DNA from: Whitmania pigra
Lineage: Eukaryota > Annelida > Clitellata > Hirudinida > Haemopidae
DNA length: 64,000 nt
Reading direction: 5' to 3'
Assembly (NCBI GenBank): GCA_021613335.1
Contig: JAJTWR010000269.1
Span: 1,455,001-1,519,000 of the forward strand
In this document: positions 50,509 to 63,300 of the stretch, one piece after another
Numbering within the stretch: the first letter of the stretch is position 1
Layout of the letters: the number at the start of each line of letters is the position of its first letter
Notes under the pieces: generated by a model
What the model was told of the DNA's origin: nothing
The model's input: the letters and a program-made list of their open reading frames with translations, nothing else
Database searches by the model: none
Program-made: the position numbers and the translations under genes

Positions 50509-51246
50509 TTCAGAATCTGCAAAAATGAACAACGTCTGCTATTTTTCCCGCTCCTGGTGATCACGATTGTCTTCCTGTTAGGTTTGCAATATGTGACTTT
50601 CATTAAGAATTAATATATATAATATTATGATATAAACTGTGCACAATATTATAGCTTGTATGTTTATAAACGCTGGTAATTAATGCCTTGAAATCCGAAT
50701 AAATGCTAAGAATTTTCAACCATATAATTTGTTTTACGACAATTAAATATCAAATATTTTCATTATTGAAGCAATATATTAGATACAAAGTATTAGTTTA
50801 AGTAATATAATATATTAATTACAAAGGTGTAACGTATATTATGCAACGTCATTGTATATATATTGTTAATACATAATAATATATATATATATATATATGT
50901 TTCAAGATTCAAGATGAAAAGTCTAAAGGTTCGTTATCACATTATAATTATCACGTTATCAATATTATAATTATGTATTTTATTTAATATTACAAACAGT
51001 TGCCTAATTAATATCCTCCAACCATTATTTTGCCACCCATCACTTTAGCAAATGGAGTTAAATTAATTATAAAAAGCAAATCTGATTAATCCGAATTGTT
51101 GCCCCTCATAACCATATTTGCACAAATTTGTATTTTATTACATTTCAGAAGACCAGCCAGATCGATGCTGTGCACTGAAATTCGTCATAACTTCAATCGT
51201 TGAAACATTTCAGTCTTACCACAAATTTCTAGAAAAATTAGAATAA
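50509..51246 (+). CDS. Possible two-exon ORF with a hydrophobic segment, unidentified
   Basis: Segment 50511-50581 (acceptor GTTCAG, donor TTAG|GTTTGC) and segment 51149-51246 (acceptor ATTTCAG) join as ICKNEQRLLFFPLLVITIVF, then LL and EDQPDRCCALKFVITSIVET, ending at a TAA near 51246. The hydrophobic stretch could be a membrane helix. No start, homology or composition contrast supports it strongly. Confidence 0.2.
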
Positions 51247-51399
51247 CATCTTGGCAGTAATAAGATAAAATAAAATAAATTGAAATAATAATAATCATAA
51301 TGTAGTTTCCTACGTTATATTTATTAACCAAAAATACTTATAACAACCGTATTATAATTCCAACAAAACGTCGCTATACTCGCTTCGAAAAGAGCTACT

Positions 51400-51845
51400 C
51401 GAAAGAATACCAATTCTTCTACAGCAACTCAGTTCTGGTCATTTTGCCCAAAACTATATATATAGTTACAAAACTAGAACTCGTCGCCTGCAATCAGTCG
51501 TCAATGCAGCTGTCATTCTTGTGACGAGAAAGCACAAATATAACCCCATAATCTCCATCCTCGGTGAACTCCAATGGCTGGGGATCGAACGCAGGATCGA
51601 GTTCAAAGTGGCACCTCTAGTTTTCAAGTGCCTCAAAGAGATAGCTCCCCAGTATCATGCATCGAAAATGACATGCTTCCTTGACTTTCTCCCGGCTACC
51701 CAATGGTGCTGGGAATAGGTCGTTCACGGTTGCTGGCCCAAGGATCTGGAACCAACTTCCACTCACTCACAGATCACATCCACAGCAACCATTGAAAGCT
51801 TTAGAAAGTCTCTCAAGATGCATTTATTCGGTGGCCTTTGAGGTC
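51400..51845 (+). mobile_element. LINE fragment, C-terminal reverse transcriptase region (Jockey-superfamily type)
   Basis: It is read across several frames. LQSVVNAAVILVTRKHKYN and then IISILGELQWLGIERRIEFK and VFKCLKEIAPQYHA match the thumb-region pattern of CR1/L2-like reverse transcriptases. A later frame has VAGPRIWNQLP (near 51735) and ends SVAFE with a stop at about 51841. Stops and frameshifts mark it as a relic. It is a different lineage from 15765-16100 by sequence. Confidence 0.7.
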
Positions 51846-52809
51846 AGGTGAATCGGACTTACTTGATTTGATAAATACGCGCTAGAGAGGACATTCGAAT
51901 AGACGGTATTTTTTTCCTGTAGTTTAACGATTATAGTTAACTAGACTACTTGTGTTCTAATCGCTTTGATACACAGCTGTTATCAGGTCATTAATAAAGT
52001 TGTTCAAGCTTCCAGAGATGTAGAACTAGCGGTGGCAGCGGTACTGCACGAGTTAGCGGCTCGAGATACCGAGACGTGACAAATATTTTTCTATTTATTC
52101 GCAAAAAATGACTCTAGAAAAGCTAAACTTTTTTCACCATTCACTCATTCAAGCACTAAAGAAGCTTAGGAGGTAATATTCTTGTTTAAACTTGAGCTTT
52201 TGAGATGCAGCTAACAACTTAATGATGCTTAAATCATCAAGAGATATACTGTCCTTGACTAATTAGTCATCACCAAATAACTAGATAATAATAATAATAT
52301 GAGCCTTGTTGCTGAAACTTAATGGTCAGAATTAATTGCAAATAATAAAAACTGAATAATGTAATTTTAAAAAGTTTAATAATAAATGGATATTGCACAT
52401 CACTACAATTGCACGATTCACAATGATAAAAAAGCAAAATAATAGAAATTGTATTAAAATATTTTATAATATATAATAAGTGGATAACAATGTGTAATAT
52501 ATAAAAGTAATTAATATAAAAATTATAAAAAAAAAGATGCCCAACGAAGCTTCCTCAAAATGTCACTCATCAATATTCATTGCCTTTCTACCCTTTAATT
52601 ATTCTCCTATTCAGACTCATTGCAATGCATTAATGAATATGCATATCGTCGACATTAATTTAATTAATTGTCAGTCCATAGACTTGAAGCTGCTTCTTGA
52701 GTCTCCATTAAAAATTCACAAACTTCTCTCACGAGAACCAGCCCGGCCTGCGAAAGTGTTCAGACGTTCAACGACAACAACAACACGAAGAGAAGGAGGA
52801 AGATGGAGA

Positions 52810-52914
52810 TCACTTGCTGTTGTTGCCGTCGTTGTTGCTGTTGGTGTCGTGAAAAGTTGAACGTCGTTGTCGAGTTGATGGTTGTGGTTGTTGTTTCACT
52901 GTAGGACCTCCGAT
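52810..52914 (-). CDS. Coiled-coil gene last exon
   Basis: Acceptor TTTCAG; reads IGGPTVKQQPQPSTRQRR, then a short Asn/Ser tail ending NNSK and TGA. A possible poly(A) signal ATTAAA on the minus strand corresponds to TTTAAT at 52594-52599. Confidence 0.7.
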   Translation of the reverse strand: MGGPTVKQQPQPSTRQRRSTFHDTNSNNDGNNSK

Positions 52915-55900
52915 CTGAAACGGACAATTAATCCATTGAGTTGAGATGATAAAGACGTAAATACTACTCAAGTTTAATGAATATTAATAATATTAATACT
53001 AAATGGGTTTCACTTGAATGGCTGAGAATCACGAGGCAAATGAGGCAAGGTAAGCAATTCCAAATCCAGTAAATTAACCCAACAATGATTGGAACTCGAA
53101 CCATGCATTTCAAATCTTCTAAGGCATCAACAAACCATTGGCAACAATAGAATGGGTGCAGTCTGTAAACCACCCAACCTAAATTGTCACCACCATCATT
53201 ACTATCATTATCATCAACACCACAACAACCATTAAAAGCTTGCAAAGTCAGGGTCATTCCACTCAGAGATATGAGAGACCAACTAAGAGGAAATGGCAGC
53301 TTTCCCAAAAAAAAAGGCAAAACTTCCATGCAGTGAAACGAAAACTGAAGACAACTTGAAGCAACAAGCAGGTCATATGGGTTACATTGTTAGGGGTCAA
53401 GAACACCAAGGAGATGGATGGACGGATGGATGGAAAGGCATGCCCAACAATTGGAGGTACTTGCTGACCTTTGTTAGGTGTTTGCAAATGATGGCCCGGG
53501 CTTGGTCTCTGCTCTTAGTGTTAGTCTCAACGTCTGAAGCAGAGGGATCGATAACCTCGTTGGGTGTGAACAGGCAGGGTAGAGAGGGTGAATGGGTGAT
53601 CTTGCGGAGGGTGAAACCAGGGTGGGGATGGTGAAAGTATTGCGAGCGATGAGAAGACAAGGAGGGACGAATGGTGGCAAAAGCGTGGACGCTAGACATA
53701 GACGATCGCTTAACGCCGGCACCGCTAGAAACAGACCCGATCGGCACCAAGAGGGTGGTCCTTTTCTTTTCCTCGGAGGTTTCCGGACCACCCCTCGATG
53801 GAGATTTTGAGGGAGAGGAAACTCGAAAACCTGTGAGTTGAACTTGTGCAGGAGATGAAGATCCGAGCAACGAAGTGCTCTTCTTGGGGACACCGGGTTG
53901 ATTTAGTACGTCGGGCAATGTTCTGCCATTGTTATGAATTGTCTGCTCGCTCCTCGCATGGCTGGATAGCAGACTCTCAAGCTGTGCGAATAATTATAAT
54001 AATAACTAATTAAACCTTCAAACATTAATCATAAAGATAATAAATATTCAAATAACCCAATGAGTAAACTCATTATAATAATATGCAACGTATTTAGTTG
54101 TGTAATATCGTTAAACAGTAATTAACTAATATGAAAATGAGTTCGAACGTAATATTGAACACAGCAATAACAAACCTCCCGATTCCTACTTTTGAGCCTA
54201 TTGATCTCTTCTTGATCCTTCTTGGCTGCTTCGTTCAGCTTCCTGACAAACTCCTGCCTCTCTTGGACCCTCATGTGCTCAGAGGCTGCAAGTTGTTTCT
54301 GGATGTCCCTGGCCAAGTTCTGGGCTTCCTTGGCTGCTTTGTCAAGATCTGTCAAACAGTTGGTGCAGTCCACAATCAACGGATAGAGAATAATAATGCA
54401 ACAAATATAACAGCCTATTTGAATATTCATTCTCAATAAGTATTAATAAATCACTTTTCTTTGAAGACTTTCTTAACAGTAAAACCCCTGGAATCATTTT
54501 ATCAAACCAACCCTTGTTGGAATTATCGGGAATAGGATTGGATGGAGGCAGAGGAGCACCATAAACTGTGCCTCCAAAGCAGGAGGACTGTTTGACTCCC
54601 ACCTTTGAATGGACGCCCCCTCCGAACCTGTTCCTGATGTCCGAAACCTTGGAAGCAGACGACTTCTCGTCCCCTTGTTGCTGATTTGAGGACGCCTATT
54701 GAGAGTGTTGCGTTTAATAAGCATGCAAGAAACATCATCCAACATCACCATTATCGTCATCATCATCATCATCATTATTATTATTGTGTTGTTAAAGTTC
54801 AATGTTTGATAACAATAGTTATACATCATCATCTGCACCATACACAATGGATGAGCCACATATATTTCCAAAAAGCTTGCTATACTATTCAATTTGCGAA
54901 ATAGCATCATTGAACAGAGAAATGTAACTATTATCTGAAGTTCTCTTTGGCAACCTTTATCTGCTCAGTCTTGTTCACATTCTCCAGGATCTTGCACTTG
55001 TTTTCGAATTCCTTTCTCGTCGTTTCCTCTCGCTGGAGTTGAACCTGCAGCTCTTCGATCTTCTGATTTGACGCACGGAGCTGGCCACTCAAACTGTCAT
55101 TCTGAAAACATTTTCAAACCCTAATTATTAACATAAATAATAATTTGCATTATAATATGCAACTAATTATGGCACATATATAATTAATGTGGGAGCTTAA
55201 ACGAGGAAAATCCTTAAAAATAATATAATATCACAAAATCTTGCTAATTGATTCCAAACCAGGCCTTAAGTATTAATATTAAACTTCAAATTAATATTAA
55301 TTAATTAATATTACCTTCAAAAGATCCTAAAGCTTTAATGAAAATGTCACATGCAATGTTCACGTAACGTCATTCACAATGTTACTTACCAGAGCCTGTC
55401 TTTTAATAAGTTCCTGTCTCTCAAGTTCTAGCCTCCTTTTACTTTCTGCATCATCATCAGGATGGAAGGATTGAAGGTTGGTTGAAGGAACGGATGTAGG
55501 AGATGACTTGGGAGAAGTGAGCAGCTGCGTGATTCAGATCAATGAAGGTCAAACAAAGGTGAAGTGACGAGGTGATCAGGTTTGCTACTAGTAAATTTCA
55601 TGTGGTTTAGTTATCTATGATTTCATGGCTCTCGGAAATATTGATATTTATTAAATATATTACATTATAAAATAATCAGTTGAATTTGACTGAAAAAACA
55701 TTAGATTTAAAATGAAGGGTTACTGAAAAATAAAAAAGTTACAAATTATGATAGCTAACTCAGAATATTCTGAATAATTCTAACAAAACCACAATAATTC
55801 TAACAAAGCAGTTAACAAGCTTCACCTGGGTCTTCAACTTTTCCACTTCTCCTCTCAGCCAATCACAGGTGACCTTGTTCTCCTCGATGATCTTGTTCTT

Positions 55901-58900
55901 CTCGGAGATGACCTTTTGTAGGTCATATCGTTCCATATTCATCCGTTTGGAGTTTTCCGACAACTCCCTCTTCAAGTCCTCGATCTCCTTCTTCAGTCCG
56001 GCCTCTCTTTCTGCCACCACGGAAGCATCTTCGACCGGAGCAAAAACAAAGGTGTTCTGAGCCGGGCCGTCGCAGCTCGTTCCTTCCGCTTCTAGTTTTC
56101 CTTGTAGTTCCTGGCAGCGCATGAAATAGGAATCGATTTCCTTTTCCAGTTTCTCCTTGAGGTCCTTCAGTTCCTGATTCTCGAACTCCTTGGAGGCGAG
56201 TTGCTCCATCAAGTCGGAGTTGGACCGAGTCTTTTCCTCGACGATCTTTCTGAGTTGTGCGGCATCTTCCGAGCCAGGAGTCGATGTTTCTTTTTGTAGG
56301 GATAATTCCTTCTTGAGGGTCTCGAGTTCTCTGGTGAGTTTTGAATTGTGGGTGACGAGCTTTGACTGGTCCTTCTCCAAGTTGATTTTTTCCTGCATCA
56401 TCAGCTTGTGCTTGCTTTCTATTTCTTCCAGCTGTTTCTTGACGGTTGCATGCTTCCTCTGAGCATCTTCCAAGTCCTGCTGGAGTTTCTTCGAGTTGAT
56501 AGGAGGAGACGTCGACGGATCATTGCTTTTGGTTTGAAAGACTGGATACTGGAAATGGGATTCAGCATCAGCAAATCAGTTCATTCACTCATCAATCAAT
56601 CTCTCCATCCCTCTATCCATCCAAGATAAAATATAAATTCTTACCCTTGAAGCAATGCTAGGTCTTCTGGTCTCATTAGGCTGAGGAATGCCTTCGACTT
56701 TTCCCTTGAGTTCCTTGATCTGCTTCTCGAGGTCTTGTTTCTCATTTTTCCATGAAAGTGGAGCCACTGTACTGGAACCCTTGAATTTGATTTCCTTGTT
56801 CTGCAGTGGAAATTGGACTAAATTGGAGATAGATATTCTTTGTAAAAGATTATAGGGCTTGCACAATGATATGATTGCACAATGTCTGATGATTGCAATG
56901 TATAACTGTTTTAGTGATGATGGTGGTGATGTAATTGATGAAGGTAACGATGACGACTACTTAAGTGGAAAAGTGATGGTGTTAAACGTTATTCCATGTG
57001 GACCTCTTTCACAAGTCTGTCGTTTTCCTTCTTCAGTTCATCGTTCAACTTCTGAAGATGATCCACCTTATGCCTCATGTTTTCTTTTGGCTGCAATTAT
57101 TCATTGTGACAATCAAAGGTAGTACAATCGCCCGACCATTCGCACACCGCCCTATACAAGAGCACTCCCCGGCTTTGCCCGGGTTTCGAACGCGACACAT
57201 TACAGCCATTTTCAAAACTGCAGCACATGGGAACACAGTGCACTGAGCTAACCTATGTGCTGAAAGTTCATTAGACCAAACGATATCATCACAAGAACAT
57301 GACAAAGACAAACCTCGTCATTATGCTTGTCATTCACCAGTCTTTTGTGGGTTTCCTGAAGCTCTTCAAGTTCCTTCTTATACTGCCTGTGTTTGGCCAA
57401 CTCTGCTTCTGTGCATGATAGCTGCAAAGAACAATAATTAAAGCATATTATAACAATAACATGATAATATTATATCTTCTAATTTAATCTCAGCTCGTTA
57501 ATTCACCTCTAATCAATTTGACCAATTTTTAACTAACCACCTTTTTAGGTACTAATAACTGGTTAATTAAGTAATTAATAATTCTGACCTTCTAATCATT
57601 ACCATGCAGCAGCAACAACAACAACAACAACAAAACATTCATCCAGTCAAAGCTTCTCTCCCTTGGACACTCATTACAATGTTGAAAGAGCTCAATGTTT
57701 CTCTAAATTCCTCACTTTGGAAATCAATTCCTCGTGTTTGTTCTTCAATTCCTCGTGCACCTGCTGAAGATCGGTTAGCTTCTTCTCGAGGTCGGATAAC
57801 CTCGTGACCTCTTTGTTTGACTTTTTGAGGTCATCCTTAGAGGTCTGAAGATCCTTCTTTGTCTTGGCATGGTCCTCCCTTTCTTTCTTCAGCTCCTTGG
57901 TGCTCGAGTCGAGCTGATCCTTGTACCTCTTGAGGTCGAAGCTGTTGTTCGAGTTTTCTTCTTTCAGTTTCTTCATTTCATCTCGAGACTTGACGTTCTC
58001 TTCTTTTAGTCTCTTCAAGTCTTCGTCGTGTTTCTTCCCGTGCTCTGCGGAGAGGTTGAGCTTATCCTTGGCGTGTTTGATTTCGTTCTTCTGCGAAGTG
58101 TTCTCCCCTTTGAGTGCCTTCAGTTCTTCCTTCAGAGTTTTGATTTCTGCTTCGTTCGATTTGAGAACCTCTTTTGTCTTCTTCATCTCGTCTTCGAGTT
58201 TTTCGTTGACAGATTTCAGGGAGTCGTAGTCTGATTTCAACTTTTTGAGGTCCTCTGAAGATTTGTCGAGTTCTTCTTTGGCGTTCTTGAGACTTGAACT
58301 GTTTGACTTGAGAGATTCATTCTCGGTCGTTTGTCTCGTGCAGAATGTCTTCAGTTGGTTGTGCTCCTCTTTGACGGATTTCAATTCCTTCTCTTTTCCT
58401 TTTAAATCTTCTCTCAGCTTCTTGAGGTCATCTTTCAATCTGTTCTTCTCGTCCTCGATGTAAGACCTGTCATCTTTGGTGACCTTCAAATCGTCCTTGA
58501 CCTTCTGAAGATCTTTATCCTTCGACCTCAAATCATTCTGCAGTTTCTTTAACTCGTCCTTCGAGTTTTGAATTTCATCTTTCAGCTTTTGAACTTCGGA
58601 GTTTGATTTCTTCAGCTCATCTTTGAAGCGTTTCGTTTCTTCCTTTTGGTGCTGAGCAACATCTTTCTCCTTGTTTGCAGCTTCCCTCAACTGGTTCAAT
58701 TCATCTCTAAGGGACTTCGTGTCAGCTTCAGACTTCTCGAGGTTCTCCTTGAACTTTTCCAACTCCTCCTGAGTCTCTTCGTGCTCCTCCTTCTCGTCGT
58801 CGAGTTCTTCCTCCAATTTTTCCACTTCGTCGGACAATCTCTTCACTTCTTTCTTCAGGTCGTCTCTTTCCTCTTCTATTTCCTTTTGCTTCTGTCTTTC

Positions 58901-60318
58901 CATCCTCTTGTTGAAGACGTTGGTCGACAATTCCTCTTTGACCTGCTCCAGTTGACCTCTCACCTCTCGCGTTTCTTCGCCCGCCCTTTTCACCTCGTCC
59001 TTGAACTTCTTCGTCTCTTCTTTGGCTGCGTCGACGTCCGACTTTGCCTTCTGCAGTTGAAATTCGAGTCTCGAAATCTTGCTCTGCAACTTCTGAATGT
59101 CCTCGTTGGTTCGATCGGTTTTGTTCTTCGTCGACTCGTACTCGGTCATGTAGAACTTGAGCTCCTCCGAGGACTTCTTGTGGAAGAGTTCCTGTTGTTT
59201 CCTCTCGTCTTTCAGACTTTCGAGTTCCTCGGCTGATCTCTTGAGAGACTCGTTGGCAGTTTTGAGGTCGTCTTTGAGCAGCATGTAATCGATGCTGCTG
59301 GTCTTCAAGTCCTCCTTCAGATTTTTCACCTCCTCTCTGAGGCATTTCAACTCCTCCTTGTAGGTTTTTGCTTCTGCCTTGCTGTCTTTGGCCTCCTCTC
59401 TGGCATTCTTCGATTCGTTTCTCGCAGCGTTCAGTTCATCTTTGAGTTTCTTTAACTCGTCAACGTTCAACTGTGCCTCCTCCTTGGCCGCTCTCAGTTC
59501 TGCCCTGAACTCCTTCTTCTTGCTGCTTAAGTAATCCTTCTCCAGCTTCAGGTCGTCCCTGAGTCTCGCGATTTCTTCCTCGAGCGACGTGCAGTTTTTC
59601 TTGCCCTCTTCGATGGACACGTCGCGGGCCTTGATCTGCAAGCCAAGAAACAACATGCGGTTAGTGGGAAGTGCATGGGCAATGAACAATGAACGAGGAG
59701 ATAGCCAACATTTCCAGCTAGTCGAATGGAAATGTCATCTAAGACCGATGTTAGCATAAAAAAAGGAAACAACAACAACAACAACAACACCGACAAACTA
59801 GGGAGAGTTGGGAAAAGCTTAGCATTGCCAACACCAGGATCATCATCACCCTAACTTAATGTAACTGGAGCAACAACTATCATCACCATCACCACCTCAA
59901 CCACCATCATCATCATGACTGACTGACCTCCCTCGAGAGTTCATCACATTGTTCCTCCACTGTCCTCTTCGAGTTCATCTCCTTCTCCAACATGGACGAC
60001 AATTCTGATATCTTAGATTCGAGGTCCTTGAGAGATTCATTGCTCTCATCAATCTGGAAAGTAATTTGGGCTCATTAGTATTCATAAAAACTTCACGATG
60101 ACTCTGGTGATGACGATGATGTTGCTAGTGGTGATGAGAAGTTGTTGTTGATACGATGCAAATAATGCCAAATATAATTAAAATAAATATTTATAAATGT
60201 ATAATTAAAATAATTTATGCTGTCAGCATGAAAACATTATTTTTAAAAAGTCACTTTGTTGCACTGTAAAGTCGACCAATAAGTTTAAGAGCACAAATTC
60301 AATTATCTACTAGAAGGA

Positions 60319-60352
<34 letters not shown>

Positions 60353-63300
60353 TATTATTAGCAGTACTATTATTAATAGTATTATTATGTTAATTATATT
60401 TATATAAAAATAATTATATTATATTAACATAATAATCATAATTATGTTAATTATATTTATATAAAAATAATTATATTATATTAACATAATAATCATAATT
60501 ATGTTAATTATATTTATATAAAAATAATTATATTATATTAACATAATAATCACACATCCATCACGATCAGCATGCACATTAGATCTCATTTGGCTGACCT
60601 CAGCAGACAATTGTCTGCAATTCTCTTCAGACTTTTGTTTCTTCTCCGACTCCTCATCCAGTTCTTCCTTCAATCTTCCCATTTTCACCTGGAGATCCTG
60701 GAGTGTTGCTTTCCTCTCTTCCACCTGTAATCACAATCATTACCGTAATCATTATCATCATCATCGTAATCATTATCATCATCACTGTAATCATTATCAC
60801 CATCACTGCAGTCATTGTCATTGTCATCATCGCATTGTCAAGTTATGTGTTTGAGGCAACAATCACAGCACATCATTTCAATTGCACATCACATTTATTA
60901 CATCACAGAGATCATCATCATCATCATCATCATCACCATCACCATCATCATCATCATCATCATTACCTCTCTCTCGCTTTTCTCCAGAGAAGCCTTCAGC
61001 TCATCGACCTGATCATTTAGGCCAAGGTTTTCAGCTTGCATGGAGTCAATCTGCAATTGAAATTCACATTGTTGGAGATTCAACCAATCAATCATCGTTG
61101 TTGATTGATCACATTAATCAATTTTACTTGAATGTTAATTCAGATTGTGATTATGATGATGACCTCAATGATGATGATGATGAAAACAACCCATTGCTAA
61201 TAAAGGCAAATCAGTTAACAATTTTCAATAACATAACATGAGGCCAAGAATGTTCGAATGAAAAGTGGATTCCAATGGTTTGGTAGTTTGTAATTACTCG
61301 CTTAAGTTGCACTTTCTGCTTTTAATGTTAATAATGGATTAATAATAATTAAAACATGTTATTACTTTGACAATATTTCATATATCATCATAGCTATTCT
61401 GACAATTAGCCCAAATGTATGAGTACTTTGAAGTAAAAATTGATTTTTTGTTTATAAATAAATGTTAAACAATGACAAGAAGGATATACATCGAAATAAT
61501 TTAATACAACAATTAATGATGCAATGGATGATGCAATACATGATACAATGCAATCCACAATAACTACCTCCTCTTTGTATTCAGAGATCTCCTTCTTGAG
61601 TTTGTCTATTTCTGAATCTTTTGATTCCAAAGCTTCCTTGGACTTTCTTTCCAATTCTGCTTTTTCATTCTAAATATAAAAAATTAAATAATGATTAAAT
61701 ATTAACTAAATATTACTAAATATTATCCAACAAACAACAAAGATTAGATTATACATTTATGAGTAAATGTAATTTGGAGAAATACTTTTTTATTTATATT
61801 AGTAATTATGTTTGCAGAAATAAAATGAAATTACTTGCTGCAGAGTTTTACGAACGATAACGGCGATAACAACTTCAATAACGACATCCACACATAACTA
61901 ATTTCTTGCAACTCAACCATCATCCGATAAGTAATTGTGTTCCAATGAATATTTTTAACCAGACGAGATCAACAACTTAATTGCATTAATAATAAACGAT
62001 TAATTAGTTGGTACCTTTGTGAATCATAATCATTTGATTAATAAAAATACAATAAAGAAGGAAAATTACTCTCCTCATAAAACTCAAGGCTTCAGAAATG
62101 ATCTGCTAGGATTAAAAATAAATAATCCGATCAGAAACAACAATCAGTCTGAAACGTTCGCAAGGAACGCAAGTTCAAAGACTACCCGATAGTTGTAAAT
62201 AAATACATAACTTAACGATGATTAAAAAATAGTCATATTTTATTATTATAAAATTCATAATTATCATCATACTTATATACAAAATAATAATAAATAACAG
62301 CATAAAACATTCATTAGAGAGACATCTCAAGTCTCCTGAAAAAGATGCAAGTAACAACTGCAGAAGCACGTTGGTCTTGTAGTTTGCAGAAATCGATGAA
62401 CCGAATGATGTCAGGAAAGAAATTCTTCTTCTTCAAAAGACCATAAAAGAAGAAAATTCATCTTTCAGAAAAGAATTAATCGTTGGAAAAACATGAGAAA
62501 TGACTAGCACGTTTGGTCTAGACATGGAGATTACAGAGTGTTTGCTGAAGTGATGATGTGATAATGTGATGATGTGCAGGTGCACTGCTAAGCTACAAAT
62601 GATTTGTATGAGTTTCTCGTGAAATTTTCCACTTTCTAGTCCAACTCCAGACACGGACAGGATAATATTGAAATCAAATGTCACTTAAAATTGGAAGCAA
62701 TAATTCAACATATACATATAATCAATGAGTTGATTTTTCACGAAAATTAAGTTACCATGAACATCATCATCATCATCATCATATAGCTCAGCATCATTAC
62801 CATCGCCACCACCAAGAAGAATGAATAAAACCCAACAACAACTCACAGAAAGCTGAGCACTCTCCTTCTTGAGCACGTCGTACTCCTCCATCAGTTCGTC
62901 GTGCGTCGTCCTCAACTTCTTCAGTTCTTCTGCCACCTCCTCCTTGCCCGATTCGGACTCTTCCAACTTCTCGTTCAGTTCGTCGATGCTGTCGTTCGAC
63001 TCCTCGATTTTCTCGTTCAGTTCGTCGATCTTCTCGTTCAGCTCCTCGATCTTCTGCTCGAGTTCGGACGTCTTGTCTTCGGCTTGTGAAACCTTGTCTT
63101 CCAGCTCGGAGTTCTTGTCCCTGCTGTTCTTCAGCTCCCCGTTCAGTCCGTCCCTCTCGGACACCAGGCACTCCAGTTCCCTCTCCTTGCTTCCGATCTT
63201 CTCTGACAGTTCGTCGTACTCTGTCACTTGAGTTTCAATCTTATCTTTCAAGTCGGCTGGATAAGATTTCAATTAATAGAATTATTAGAATTAATTATTA

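Noticed and set aside
51990..52080. LTR end and primer-binding site (AATAAA, then TGGCAGCGG)
   Set aside because: Only a nine-base motif; no matching second LTR or gag/pol sequence in the window.
53293..53634. 113-codon plus-strand frame
   Set aside because: Overlaps exon 16 of the minus-strand gene, whose phase-0 junctions and downstream exon fit; the plus frame has no context.
58646..59236. 196-codon plus-strand frame and a 205-codon out-of-frame minus-strand frame inside the big coiled-coil exon
   Set aside because: Shadows caused by the GAA/AAG/GAG codon bias of the real frame; splice phases fit only the 640-codon frame.
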